64,000 nt of DNA from Gammaproteobacteria bacterium (lineage in GTDB: Bacteria; Pseudomonadota; Gammaproteobacteria; Steroidobacterales; GCA-2729495), in NCBI GenBank assembly GCA_016874095.1, contig VGVH01000004.1, forward strand, positions 1-64,000, read 5' to 3'. Shown here piece by piece: positions 48,332 through 57,698 of the stretch. The position numbers and the translations under genes were made by a program. Under the pieces are notes generated by a model. It did no database searches. It was not told the origin of the DNA and worked only from the letters and a program-made list of their open reading frames with translations. Numbering within the stretch: the first letter of the stretch is position 1; each line of letters begins with the position of its first letter.

Positions 48332-49315
48332 ATGAAGATCGGCCCGCACCTCATCGATCCGCCGCTGATCCTCGCGCCCATGGCGGGGGTTACCGACAAG
48401 CCGTTTCGCCTGCTCGCCCGCAGGCTCGGCGCGGGCCTTGCCGTGTCGGAAATGACCATCGCCGATGCCAGGCTGTGGGGTACACGGAAGTCGCGCCAGC
48501 GCATGGACCATTCCGGCGAGCCCGGCCCGGTGAGTGTACAGATCGCAGGCTACGACCCGCAGATGCTGGCCGATGCGGCACGACACAATGTGGCGCTGGG
48601 CGCGGACATCATCGACATCAACATGGGCTGCCCGGCGAAGAAGGTCTGCAATGTTGCTTCCGGTTCCGCGCTGCTCCGCGACGAGCCGCTGGTCGCGCGC
48701 ATCCTGGAGGCTGTGGTGGCGGCGGTGGCCGTACCGGTCACGCTCAAGATGCGCACGGGCTATACGCGCGGCGAGCGCAACGCGCTCACCATCGCGCGCC
48801 TCGCGGAAGCTGCCGGAATCGCCGCCATCGCCGTGCACGGCCGCACCCGCGAGGACCACTTCAATGGCGCTGCCGAGTTCGACACAGTGGCAGCGGTGAA
48901 AGCGGCCGTGGGCATTCCCGTCATCGCCAACGGCGACATCGCCACCCCGGAGCAGGCGCGAGCGGTATTCGACCAGACCGGCTGCGACGCGCTGATGATC
49001 GCGCGCGCGGCGCAGGGTCGGCCATGGATCTTCCGCGAGATCGCCCACTTCCTGGCGACCGGGGCGCATCTGCCCGAGCCGGGGCCCGGCGAAGTAGGCG
49101 ACATCCTGCTCGGCCACGTGGCGGCGCTGCACGAGTTCTACGGCCCGCAACAGGGACTGCGAATTGCCCGAAAGCACATCGGCTGGTACACCGACACGCG
49201 CCCTGATGGCGAGGCGTTCCGGAGCCGGGCGATTCGAATCGCCGATGCTGCTGACCAGCTTGACGCGGTGCGCGGATATTTCGACGCGCTGCCCGACGGG
49301 CGTGCGGCCGCCTGA
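48332..49315 (+). CDS. dusB: tRNA-dihydrouridine synthase, DusB-like
   Basis: LAPMAGVTDKPFR; INMGCPAKKVCN; VIANGDI; LMIARAAQGRPWIF. Confidence 0.92.
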   Translation: MKIGPHLIDPPLILAPMAGVTDKPFRLLARRLGAGLAVSEMTIADARLWGTRKSRQRMDHSGEPGPVSVQIAGYDPQMLADAARHNVALGADIIDINMGCPAKKVCNVASGSALLRDEPLVARILEAVVAAVAVPVTLKMRTGYTRGERNALTIARLAEAAGIAAIAVHGRTREDHFNGAAEFDTVAAVKAAVGIPVIANGDIATPEQARAVFDQTGCDALMIARAAQGRPWIFREIAHFLATGAHLPEPGPGEVGDILLGHVAALHEFYGPQQGLRIARKHIGWYTDTRPDGEAFRSRAIRIADAADQLDAVRGYFDALPDGRAAA

Positions 49316-49339
49316 AGCGGCGCAACACCCTCTTCCAGC

Positions 49340-51262
49340 GTGGCTCTCGTTCGCCTGAATCAGGTGTCCGTCGCCTTCGGCGACGTGCCGATCTTCCGCG
49401 AGGTCGACTTCAGCATCGAGGCCGGAGAGCGAGTCTGTCTCATCGGCCGCAATGGCGCCGGCAAGACCACGCTCATGCGCCTTATCGCCGGCACTCAACA
49501 ACCCGACAGCGGCGAGATCGCGCTGCGCAACGACGTGGTCGTGAGCCAGCTCGAACAGGAGCTGCCGGGTGATCATGGACTCAGCGTTCGGGAGATCGTG
49601 CGCACCGGACTCTCCGATATCGATGCGCTGTTAGAACGCTTCGAGTCACTGGCCGCAAGGCGCGATGCACAGTCCGAAGCGGAATCGCAAAGGCTGCAGC
49701 AACGCATCGACCTGCTCGACGGCTGGCGCCTCGACCAGCGGGTGGAGACCATCCTGAGCGAGCTGTCGCTGCCCGGGGAGCGCAAACTCGGCGAACTGTC
49801 CGGCGGATGGCGCCGCCGCGTCGGGCTGGCGCGCGCGATCGTGTCGCGACCCGACCTTCTGTTACTCGACGAACCGACGAACCACCTCGACCTGGTCAGC
49901 ATCGAGTGGCTGGAACGGCGCATCGCACGCTTCGACGGTGCGGTACTGTTCACCAGCCACGATCGGGCCTTTCTCGACCGTATCGCCACCCGCATCGTCG
50001 AGATCGACCGCGGTCGCCTTGTGAGCTTTCCCGGCGACTACGTGGAGTTCCTCGAGCGCCGGGAGCAGATGCTCGAGGATGAGAAGGCGGCGAACGCGCT
50101 GTTCGACAAGAAACTCGCCTCCGAGGAGGCTTGGATCCGCCAGGGCATCAAGGCGCGGCGGACACGCAACGAGGGCCGTGTCAGAGCGCTCAAGAAGCTG
50201 CGCGTGGAGCGGGCAGCGCGGATTGGGCCGACGCGTCGTGCCCGGATTTCCATCGAGCAGGCTGAGGCTGGCGGGCGCAAGGTGATCGAAGCGCGGGCTA
50301 TCGGGCACGGCTATGGCGGCCGCGTGCTCTTCCGCGACCTCAATGTGAAAATCATGCGCGGCGAGCGCATTGCATTGATCGGCAACAACGGAGTCGGCAA
50401 GACCACGCTGCTGCGCATCCTGCTCGGCGAGATTGAACCGGACCACGGATCGCTCAAGCTCGGCACCGGAATCGAAATCGGCTACTTCGGTCAGATGCGC
50501 GAGACGCTCGACCCGGAGAAAACGGTCGCGGAAGTGGTAGGCAACGGCTATGACTTCGTGCGGCTGGACGGCCGCGAAGTCCACGTCATCGGTTACCTGC
50601 AGGGATTCCTCTTCAGCGCGCGCCGGGCAATGACGCCGGTAAAGGCCCTGTCCGGCGGCGAGAGGAACCGCGTCATCCTGGCGCGACTGTTCACGCGTCC
50701 GACGAATTTGCTGATACTCGATGAACCGACGAACGACCTCGACGTCGAGACGCTGGAGGTACTCGAGGAGCAACTGGTCAACTACCCCGGCACGTTGATC
50801 ATCGTCACGCACGACCGCATATTCGTCGACAGCGTGGCGACAGGCACGCTCGCTTTCGAACAGGGCGGTGTCGTGCGTCGTTACCCGGGTGGATACTCGG
50901 ACTGGCTGTCCCAGGGCGACGAGCTCGCGGTTGCCGACGCGGACGAGGCGGCAGCGGCCCGCGCCCCGAAACCGTCCGGCAGCGGTGGAGAACAGAAGGC
51001 GCAGCGCACCACCCTGAGCTACAGGGACCAGCGCGAACTGGAGGCGACCGGGCCCGCCATCGAAGTCCTTGAGCGGGAAATCGCCCGGCTCGAGCAGGAC
51101 GTCGCGTCCCCGGGCTTCTACGAGCGGCCGTGGGCGGAGACCGAACCTGTACTGACGGCCTTGCGCGAGCGGCAGTCCGACCATGATCGGCTTACCGCGC
51201 GATGGCTGGAACTGGAGGACCTGCGTGAACGACTGGCGAACCCGGTCCGCAAGGGTTCATGA
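49340..51262 (+). CDS. uup: ABC-F family ATPase (Uup-like)
   Basis: Two ABC cassettes (GRNGAGKTT, LSGGWRRRVGLAR; GNNGVGKTT, LSGGERNRVILAR), basic linker, C-terminal coiled coil. Start codon GTG at 49340. Confidence 0.9.
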   Translation: MALVRLNQVSVAFGDVPIFREVDFSIEAGERVCLIGRNGAGKTTLMRLIAGTQQPDSGEIALRNDVVVSQLEQELPGDHGLSVREIVRTGLSDIDALLERFESLAARRDAQSEAESQRLQQRIDLLDGWRLDQRVETILSELSLPGERKLGELSGGWRRRVGLARAIVSRPDLLLLDEPTNHLDLVSIEWLERRIARFDGAVLFTSHDRAFLDRIATRIVEIDRGRLVSFPGDYVEFLERREQMLEDEKAANALFDKKLASEEAWIRQGIKARRTRNEGRVRALKKLRVERAARIGPTRRARISIEQAEAGGRKVIEARAIGHGYGGRVLFRDLNVKIMRGERIALIGNNGVGKTTLLRILLGEIEPDHGSLKLGTGIEIGYFGQMRETLDPEKTVAEVVGNGYDFVRLDGREVHVIGYLQGFLFSARRAMTPVKALSGGERNRVILARLFTRPTNLLILDEPTNDLDVETLEVLEEQLVNYPGTLIIVTHDRIFVDSVATGTLAFEQGGVVRRYPGGYSDWLSQGDELAVADADEAAAARAPKPSGSGGEQKAQRTTLSYRDQRELEATGPAIEVLEREIARLEQDVASPGFYERPWAETEPVLTALRERQSDHDRLTARWLELEDLRERLANPVRKGS

Positions 51263-51564
51263 TCGGTCTTCCCATGCTCGTCGCCATCGCCATACACACC
51301 CACTCCGATGGTCGCCTTCACGCCTGCGCTCCGGACTTCTCCGGCTGTGCCGTGAGCGGGGCGCTCGAGGAAATCGTGCTCCCCACCCTGCGGCTGCAGG
51401 TGGAGGACGAGATCACGGCGCGATTGCTGAACAAGGCTGCGCTGCCGGAAACCCGCAATGGCGATCCGCCGCGCGGAGCCGGGCAGCCCGGCGTACGATG
51501 GGCCAACATCCACATCAATCTCGGCCACCTCGTGGCCCTGGCGAAAACCCAGCAACGCGCATGA
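51259..51564 (+). CDS. hypothetical protein
   Basis: 101 aa ORF with ATGA overlap with uup and with the next ORF. Confidence 0.55.
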   Translation: MIGLPMLVAIAIHTHSDGRLHACAPDFSGCAVSGALEEIVLPTLRLQVEDEITARLLNKAALPETRNGDPPRGAGQPGVRWANIHINLGHLVALAKTQQRA

Positions 51565-51848
51565 AATCCAACGACAAGATCGTTCACCGCGGTGCCACGA
51601 TGACGGCGGACTGGCCCGAGCGCATCCGCCTCGCCCAGAAAGTGCAGCACTGCGAGATCGGCGGCGAGATCCTGCCGCGCATCCGTTACGGCCACGAGCG
51701 CGCCGACCTGGCCGGCAACAAGGGTCCCTGCCTGTCCTGCGGTGTCATCGCCGGCGAGTTCCACGTCGAAGGCTGCCCGAAGGAGCAATGCCCAGGCTGC
51801 GGGGCGCCGCGGTTCACCTGCGACTGCGAGCCTTACGAAGACAGCTGA
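51561..51848 (+). CDS. small cysteine-rich (zinc-ribbon-like) hypothetical protein
   Basis: MKSNDKIVHRGATMTADWPERIRLAQ...CLSCGVIAGEFHVEGCPKEQCPGCGAPRFTCDC. Confidence 0.65.
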   Translation: MKSNDKIVHRGATMTADWPERIRLAQKVQHCEIGGEILPRIRYGHERADLAGNKGPCLSCGVIAGEFHVEGCPKEQCPGCGAPRFTCDCEPYEDS

Positions 51849-51857
51849 GGTGTTCAC

Positions 51858-52607
51858 TTGAACATCCGCGACGGCGTACTGGGACTGGTGACCCTCGCCG
51901 CCGTCGCGACGGCGCTGTCGATCGCGCCGGTGCCGCAGGACCCGGCCTACCACGACTTCGCCGACCAGCGCACGATCCTCGGCATTGCGCATTTCTGGAA
52001 CGTCGCGAGCAATCTCCCCTTCCTGCTGGTCGGCGCACTGGGGCTTGCCGCCACTTCCCGCCTGCATGCAGCGACACATCGCCCCGCCTACCTGATTTAC
52101 TGCACAGGCGTCATGCTGGTCGCGCTCGGCTCAACCTGGTATCACCTCGCGCCATCCACTGAAACACTGCTCTGGGACCGACTGCCCATGACAGTCGCGT
52201 TCATGGCTTTTTTAGCTATGGTGATCGGCGACCGCATTTCCTCAGCGCTTGGCCGTACTCTCTTGTGGCCGCTGCTCGCGGCGGGTGCCGCGTCGGTCGG
52301 CTACTGGTATTGGTCCGAGCTCGCCGGCCGCGGCGACCTGCGGCCGTATGGCCTCGTGCAATTCCTGCCCATGCTGCTGATCGCGATCCTGCTGCTCATG
52401 AGTCGCGGGCCAGGGCTGCGCGGTGGCTGGGTATGGGCGTCGCTCGCGTTTTATGCGGCGGCCAAGCTCGCTGAATTCTTCGACGCGGGCATCCTTGGCC
52501 TGACCTCCGGCTTCAGCGGCCACAGCCTGAAACACCTGCTCGCCGCGGTCGCGGCCGGATGCACCTTGCGCTCGTCGCTCGAGAGCGGGCGAGTCTTGAC
52601 CCGTTGA
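51858..52607 (+). CDS. ceramidase / CREST-superfamily-like membrane protein
   Basis: HFWNVASNLPFLLVGALGL; GVMLVALGSTWYHLAPSTETLLWDRLPMTVAF; ~7 TM helices. Confidence 0.75.
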   Translation: MNIRDGVLGLVTLAAVATALSIAPVPQDPAYHDFADQRTILGIAHFWNVASNLPFLLVGALGLAATSRLHAATHRPAYLIYCTGVMLVALGSTWYHLAPSTETLLWDRLPMTVAFMAFLAMVIGDRISSALGRTLLWPLLAAGAASVGYWYWSELAGRGDLRPYGLVQFLPMLLIAILLLMSRGPGLRGGWVWASLAFYAAAKLAEFFDAGILGLTSGFSGHSLKHLLAAVAAGCTLRSSLESGRVLTR

Positions 52608-52834
52608 ACCAGTCGGGCGCCTTCGTCGTGTTCGCGCTGGCTGGCGCGTTCTCGCCCGGCCCGAACAACACGCTGGCGATGCTCTCGGGCGTACATGGCG
52701 GCATGCGCGCCGTGCTGCCGATGCCGGCGGTGGCCCTGGCGGTGCGGCTGCTCGGGGCCGCCTACCTTATCGCCGCGCTGCTGGCGATTACGGCGATCGC
52801 CGGCGTATGGTCGCAACTGCAAGAGGAATGGTGA
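52604..52834 (+). pseudogene. LysE/RhtB family translocator remnant with internal deletion
   Basis: FALAGAFSPGPNNTLAMLSGVHGGMRAVLP joined directly to ALAVRLLGAAYLIAALLAI; only ~77 codons where ~200 are expected. Confidence 0.7.
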
Positions 52835-52890
52835 TGCCAGGTCAAACCGGGCAAGTGGATCGTCGCGTTCGACGGACTCTACACGCGGAG

Positions 52891-53307
52891 ATGACTGCGA
52901 TGAGCAAGCGTATGGAAGGTCGATGCCTCTGTGGCGCTGTTACCGTTTCTGCGCCTGCCAGGCGCGAAATGTCCGCCTGCCACTGCGGGATGTGCCGTCG
53001 CTGGGGCGGCGGACCGTTGCTTGCGGTGCATTGCGGGGGTGAAGTCACGGTCGGTCCGATGGACAAAGTCAGCGTCTTTCGATCGTCGGAATGGGCCGAA
53101 CGGGCGTTCTGCAGCCAGTGCGGAACCCATCTTTACTACCAGCTCCTGCCGAAGGGTGAATACGTCGTGCCGGCCGGCGTGTTCGACGGGAACGGGAAGT
53201 TCGAGCTGCACCTGCAGATCTACGTCGACCGCAAGCCGGGCAACTATGCCTTCGCGAACCGGACCCGGGAGATGACCGAGGCCGAGGTCCTCGCGATGTT
53301 CGGCTAG
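52891..53307 (+). CDS. GFA family protein (CENP-V/GFA domain)
   Basis: GRCLCGAVTVS...CHCGMCRRWGGGPLLAV...AFCSQCGTHLYY zinc-binding pattern. Confidence 0.88.
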   Translation: MTAMSKRMEGRCLCGAVTVSAPARREMSACHCGMCRRWGGGPLLAVHCGGEVTVGPMDKVSVFRSSEWAERAFCSQCGTHLYYQLLPKGEYVVPAGVFDGNGKFELHLQIYVDRKPGNYAFANRTREMTEAEVLAMFG

Positions 53308-53355
53308 CGCTGCGGCCGAACTGCGATACCATCCGGGAGTCAGGGAGTAACGCGG

Positions 53356-53682
53356 ATGACAGTCAGCTACGAGAGCGGACACGCGAACCGGACCAACCTC
53401 ATCATTCACCTGTTGATGGTGCCGTTGTTCGTCTACGGCACGCTGCGGGCTGGCTGGCTGCTGCTGAACCTGCACCCGTTCCGGGCCTTCCCCTGGCTGT
53501 TCGTGCCACTGTTTGCCCTCGCGGCACAGGGCGCCGGACACCGCCGGGAGAAAATCGCGCCGCAACCCTTCAAGGGAGTCCGGGACTTCCTCAAGCGCAT
53601 CTTCGCGGAACAGTTCTTCCGCTTCTGGGTGTTCTTCCTGAGCGGCGGATGGTGGCGGAACCTGCGGAGCACGGGTCCATGA
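53356..53682 (+). CDS. hypothetical membrane protein, possibly Mpo1/DUF962-like
   Basis: TVSYESGHANRTNLIIHLLMVPLFVYG; two or three TM segments. Confidence 0.5.
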   Translation: MTVSYESGHANRTNLIIHLLMVPLFVYGTLRAGWLLLNLHPFRAFPWLFVPLFALAAQGAGHRREKIAPQPFKGVRDFLKRIFAEQFFRFWVFFLSGGWWRNLRSTGP

Positions 53683-54143
53683 AATTCCTCGAGTGCCTGG
53701 TGCCCCCACCCGCCGTCGGCATCGTTGCCTGCGTACTCATGTGGTTCGCGCGCGATATCGGCCCGCATCTGCCGTTGCCATTCGTGGCCCGGGTGCTGAT
53801 CGGCGTGGCCCTCGCTGCGTTCGGCATGGCCCTGGCCGGTCGTTGCGCCCGCACCTTCATCGGCGCCAGGACGACTCTGAATCCGACGAAGCCAGCCGAA
53901 GCAACGGTGCTCGTCACGCACGGGGCTTTCGCCCGCTCGCGCAATCCGATGTACGTCGCGATGGGCGTGATCGTGATCGGCTGGGGAATCGGCCTCGGGG
54001 CAATACCGGCGCTGCTGCTCGGACTGCTGCTCTTCGTGCTGTGGATCACCCGCTTCCAGATCCTGCCGGAGGAGCGTGCGCTGCGCGACCTCTTCGGCGC
54101 GGAATTCGACGCCTACTGCGCGCGCGTGCGCCGCTGGGTCTGA
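53679..54143 (+). CDS. isoprenylcysteine carboxyl methyltransferase / phospholipid methyltransferase family protein
   Basis: VLVTHGAFARSRNPMYVAMGVIVIGWGIGLG...LPEERALRDLFGAEFDAYCARVRRWV. Confidence 0.88.
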   Translation: MKFLECLVPPPAVGIVACVLMWFARDIGPHLPLPFVARVLIGVALAAFGMALAGRCARTFIGARTTLNPTKPAEATVLVTHGAFARSRNPMYVAMGVIVIGWGIGLGAIPALLLGLLLFVLWITRFQILPEERALRDLFGAEFDAYCARVRRWV

Positions 54144-54149
54144 CCGGCC

Positions 54150-55313
54150 TCAGCCGGGAACCGCGCCGCTCACCCGCAGCGCTGCGATCTCGCCGTCACT
54201 CAATCCCGCATCGCGCAGAACTGATGCAGCGTCGGCGTTGAGCGCGGGCACGCGAAAGTCGGCGCGGCCAGGCTCGGCGGCGTAGCGGACCGGCAAGCCG
54301 ATGTGGGGGTTGCCCTCGCCGTCGGCGCTGATCATGCCGCGGGCGACCGCCTGCTCATGGGCAAAAGCTTCCTTAAGATCCAGCACCTCGCCCCAGCAGA
54401 GATCCTTGTCGCGGAACCAGTGGCGCCAGTGCTCGAGCGTCTCGCGGCCGAAAGCTTCGCGCAGGAAAGCCGTCAGCGGTGCCTGCTGCGGCCCCGGCGC
54501 TGACAATCCCAGCGCAACCAGGTCGGGGCGGCCCAGGCCGTGCAGCAGGCTTTCCACGAATTTGTGTTCGTTGCCGCTGAGAGTGAGGTAGCGGCCGTCC
54601 GCCGTGCGATACACGTTGTAGAACGCACGACCGCCCCAACCGCGCTCGTTCGGGATGTCGTGGGCGCGGCCTTCCGCGAATATCGGGCCGACCACGTTCT
54701 GCGTCCAACCCAGTGTCGCGTCGTGCATGGAGATGTCGATGTAGTCGCCGCGGCCGGTGACCGTGCGCCGGTACAGCGCCATCAGGATGCCGGAGAGCGC
54801 CGTCAGCGACGCGCACATGTCCGCGGCAGGCATGCCCGGCAGCGCCGGCTCGCCGTTGGTGCCGCGATTCAGGTTCGCCACGCCGGCCAGGGCCTGGATG
54901 CTCAGGTCGTGCGCCGGCCGGTCGCGCAGCGGTCCCGACTGGCCGAAAGCGGTGATCGAGCAATAGACGATGCGCGGATTAACCGCCGACACGGCGGCGT
55001 AGTCGATGCCGAGCCGCGCCGCGACACCGGGACGGAACGCTTCGACGAAAACGTCGGCCCGCGCCACGAGCCGCATCAGGACGGCGCGCGCTTCCGGCAG
55101 CTTCAGGTTCAGGCACAGGCTCTTCTTGCCGCGATGGGTGGAGCGGAACCAGGGGGTGTGGCCGTTCTTCACCGGACCGAAGGCCCGCGCGGGCTCGCCG
55201 CCCGGTGGCTCGATCGAGATGACTTCGGCGCCGTGGTCGCACATCGTCTGAGTGAGATGCGGCCCGGGCAGGAGCAGCGACAGGTCGAGCACCCGCACGC
55301 CGTCGAGTTTCAT
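54150..55313 (-). CDS. CaiB/BaiF (class III) CoA-transferase family protein
   Basis: LDGVRVLDLSLLLPGPHLTQTMCDHGAEVISIEPPGGEPAR; HRGKKSLCLNLK; ADVFVEAFRPGVAARLGI. Confidence 0.92.
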   Translation of the reverse strand: MKLDGVRVLDLSLLLPGPHLTQTMCDHGAEVISIEPPGGEPARAFGPVKNGHTPWFRSTHRGKKSLCLNLKLPEARAVLMRLVARADVFVEAFRPGVAARLGIDYAAVSAVNPRIVYCSITAFGQSGPLRDRPAHDLSIQALAGVANLNRGTNGEPALPGMPAADMCASLTALSGILMALYRRTVTGRGDYIDISMHDATLGWTQNVVGPIFAEGRAHDIPNERGWGGRAFYNVYRTADGRYLTLSGNEHKFVESLLHGLGRPDLVALGLSAPGPQQAPLTAFLREAFGRETLEHWRHWFRDKDLCWGEVLDLKEAFAHEQAVARGMISADGEGNPHIGLPVRYAAEPGRADFRVPALNADAASVLRDAGLSDGEIAALRVSGAVPG

Positions 55314-56524
55314 GAACCGACCTTGACGACGCCGGCAGCGGCAAGCTTGCTGATTCGTTCGTCGCTGTAGCCGATCTCGCGCAGCAGTGATGCCGTATCG
55401 GCGCCGAGGGCCTGACAGGCCTTGCCCGGCAGGCGTTGACCATCGAAGCGCAGCGGGTTGGCCAGAAGGCGCAGGTCGGCGCGCGCAGGATGTGGCACGT
55501 TCTCGACCATGCCGACATCCCTGACCCACTGGCTGTCCAGCGCCTGCGGCATGTCGAGCACGGGCGCGACAGGCAGCAATGTGCCGAGCCTTGCGAGCCA
55601 GTCGGCGGTGGTGGAGCGCGACATCACCTCATCGAGTTCAGAGGTGAGTGCAGCGATATTCTGCCGTCGCGCGGTCATCGTCGCGTAGCGGGGATCGCGA
55701 CCCAGTTCGGGGCAACCGAGCGTCTCGATCAAGCGTTCCCAGAACCGGTCCTTCATGCACATGACCATGATCCAGCCGTCCGCCGTGCGCACCAGCTGCA
55801 CGGGCGCCAGCGACGGGTGCGCGGACCTGGGCATGCGCGTGGTGACCGTGCCCTCGTTGAGATACCAGGTGGCCGGATAGCTCAGCTGATGCAGTGCCAC
55901 GTCGAACAGGCAGGCGTCGATATCGCAGCCGCGCCCGCTACGCTCGGCGCCGCGGATGGCCGCGAGCAGGGCCAGGCCGCCCGTCAGGCCCGTCAGGAAA
56001 TCGATGATCGAAAGGCCCATACGCGTCGGAGGGCCATCAGGCTCGCCCGTCAGCGCCATGTAGCCCGCTTCCGCCTGCATGAGGTAGTCGTACCCCGGGC
56101 GCGCCTCGCGGGAGTTGTTGCGGCCGTAGGCGGACAGATGCGCACAGACGATGCGCGGATTGATCCGCGCGAGCTTCGGATACGTCAGACCGAGCTTGTC
56201 CGGCAGATCGCCGCGCAGGTTGTTCATCACGGCCTGCGACGTGCGCGCCAGCGAGTGCAGCACCTCCTGGCCCTCGCCGCTCTTGAGGTCGAGAGCGATG
56301 CTGCGCTTGTTGCGGTTGAAGGTCTGGAAGTATTGCGAGTCGTCACGCTCTCCCAGGTAATGCGGCCCGACGCCACGACTCGCATCGCCGCCGGTCGAAG
56401 GATCCTCCAGCTTGATCACCTCGGCGCCGAGATCGGCGAGGAACATCGAGCCGTAGGGGCCCGCGCCGAATGACTCGCAGGCGAGGATACGCAGGCCCTC
56501 GAGCGGCCGCAGCACCTGGTTCAT
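55310..56524 (-). CDS. CaiB/BaiF (class III) CoA-transferase family protein
   Basis: LEGLRILACESFGAGPYGSMFLADLGAEVIKLEDPSTGGDASR; NRNKRSIALDLKSGEG. Confidence 0.92.
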   Translation of the reverse strand: MNQVLRPLEGLRILACESFGAGPYGSMFLADLGAEVIKLEDPSTGGDASRGVGPHYLGERDDSQYFQTFNRNKRSIALDLKSGEGQEVLHSLARTSQAVMNNLRGDLPDKLGLTYPKLARINPRIVCAHLSAYGRNNSREARPGYDYLMQAEAGYMALTGEPDGPPTRMGLSIIDFLTGLTGGLALLAAIRGAERSGRGCDIDACLFDVALHQLSYPATWYLNEGTVTTRMPRSAHPSLAPVQLVRTADGWIMVMCMKDRFWERLIETLGCPELGRDPRYATMTARRQNIAALTSELDEVMSRSTTADWLARLGTLLPVAPVLDMPQALDSQWVRDVGMVENVPHPARADLRLLANPLRFDGQRLPGKACQALGADTASLLREIGYSDERISKLAAAGVVKVGS

Positions 56525-57687
56525 GCCGGATTTCTCTCGATCAGCTGCCTGGCAATGATGATGCGCTGGATCTCGTTCGTGCCCTCACCGATGCACATCA
56601 GCGGAGCGTCGCGGAAGTAGCGCTCGACGTCGAACTCGGTCGAGTAGCCGTAGCCGCCGTGTATGCGCATGGCATCCATGCTGTTGTCGACGGCGGCCTC
56701 GGAGGCGAAGAGCTTCGCCATCCCGGCCTCCATGTCGCAGCGCTCGCCCGCGTCGTACTTCTTCGCGGCGGCTTCCACCAGCAGCCGGGCGGCTTCGCAG
56801 CGTGTCGCCATGTCGCCGAGCTTCAGCTGTATCGCCTGGTGCTCGGCGATCGGCTTGCCGAAGGTCTTCCGCTCCTGCGCGTAGCGCACTGAGTCGCGTA
56901 AAGCTGCGTTCGCAAGGCCCACACCGCGTGCGGCGACGTTGATGCGGCCGAGCTCCAGGCCGCCGACGGCATGCTGGAAGCCACGGCCCTCGACCCCGCC
57001 GACCAGCCGGTCGGCGTCGACGCGAAAACCATCGAAGACCAGCTCCGCGCTGTCGATCGCCTTGTAGCCGAGCTTCTCGAGCTTCTTGCCCTCGGTGAAC
57101 CCGGGGCCCTTCTCGACGACGAACATGCTCATGCCCTTGTGGGGCGGATCGGCCGCGGTATCGGTACGCGTGAGCAACGCGAAGCAGGTGCCGTGGATGC
57201 CGTTGGTGATCCAGGTCTTCGTGCCGTCGATCAGGTAGCCCCCGCCGTCGCGGCGCGCCGTGGTGCGGATGCGCTGCAGATCGGTGCCGGCGTTCGGCTC
57301 GGTGAGGCCCAGCCCGCCACGCAGCTCGCCGGTCGCGAACCGCGGCAGGAAGCGCTGCTTCTGCTCCTCGGTGCCGAAACGCTCGACACAGGCCGCCATG
57401 ATCAGGTGCGAGTTGAAGATGCCGGTCGGCGCCATCCACGCCTCGGAAATGATCGTGACGAGCCGGGCATAGGTGGAGGCGGAAAGCCCCAGGCCGCCGT
57501 ACTGCGCCCCGATCGTTGCGCCGAACAGGCCAAGCTCCTGCATCTGGGTGACGAGATGGTGCGGATACTCGTCAGCGTGGTCGTACTGGCGCGCGATCGG
57601 CCTGACCTCGCGTTCGACCCAGGCCTGGATCGCGCCGAGGATCTGAGTCTCGTCTTCCGCGCTTGTCTGGTTGCGTGCTGCGGTCAC
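56521..57687 (-). CDS. acyl-CoA dehydrogenase
   Basis: GLTEPNAGTDLQRIRTTA; GTKTWITNG; RIHGGYGYSTEFDVERYFRDA; IGEGTNEIQRIIIARQL. GTG start chosen at 57687. Confidence 0.92.
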   Translation of the reverse strand: MTAARNQTSAEDETQILGAIQAWVEREVRPIARQYDHADEYPHHLVTQMQELGLFGATIGAQYGGLGLSASTYARLVTIISEAWMAPTGIFNSHLIMAACVERFGTEEQKQRFLPRFATGELRGGLGLTEPNAGTDLQRIRTTARRDGGGYLIDGTKTWITNGIHGTCFALLTRTDTAADPPHKGMSMFVVEKGPGFTEGKKLEKLGYKAIDSAELVFDGFRVDADRLVGGVEGRGFQHAVGGLELGRINVAARGVGLANAALRDSVRYAQERKTFGKPIAEHQAIQLKLGDMATRCEAARLLVEAAAKKYDAGERCDMEAGMAKLFASEAAVDNSMDAMRIHGGYGYSTEFDVERYFRDAPLMCIGEGTNEIQRIIIARQLIERNPA

Positions 57688-57698
57688 TCGCGGGCTCC

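Noticed and set aside
45554-53307. Possible formaldehyde-detoxification cluster (fghA plus GFA protein)
   Set aside because: The two genes are more than 6 kb apart with unrelated genes between them, and no glutathione-dependent formaldehyde dehydrogenase was seen; GFA-domain proteins are often unrelated to formaldehyde.
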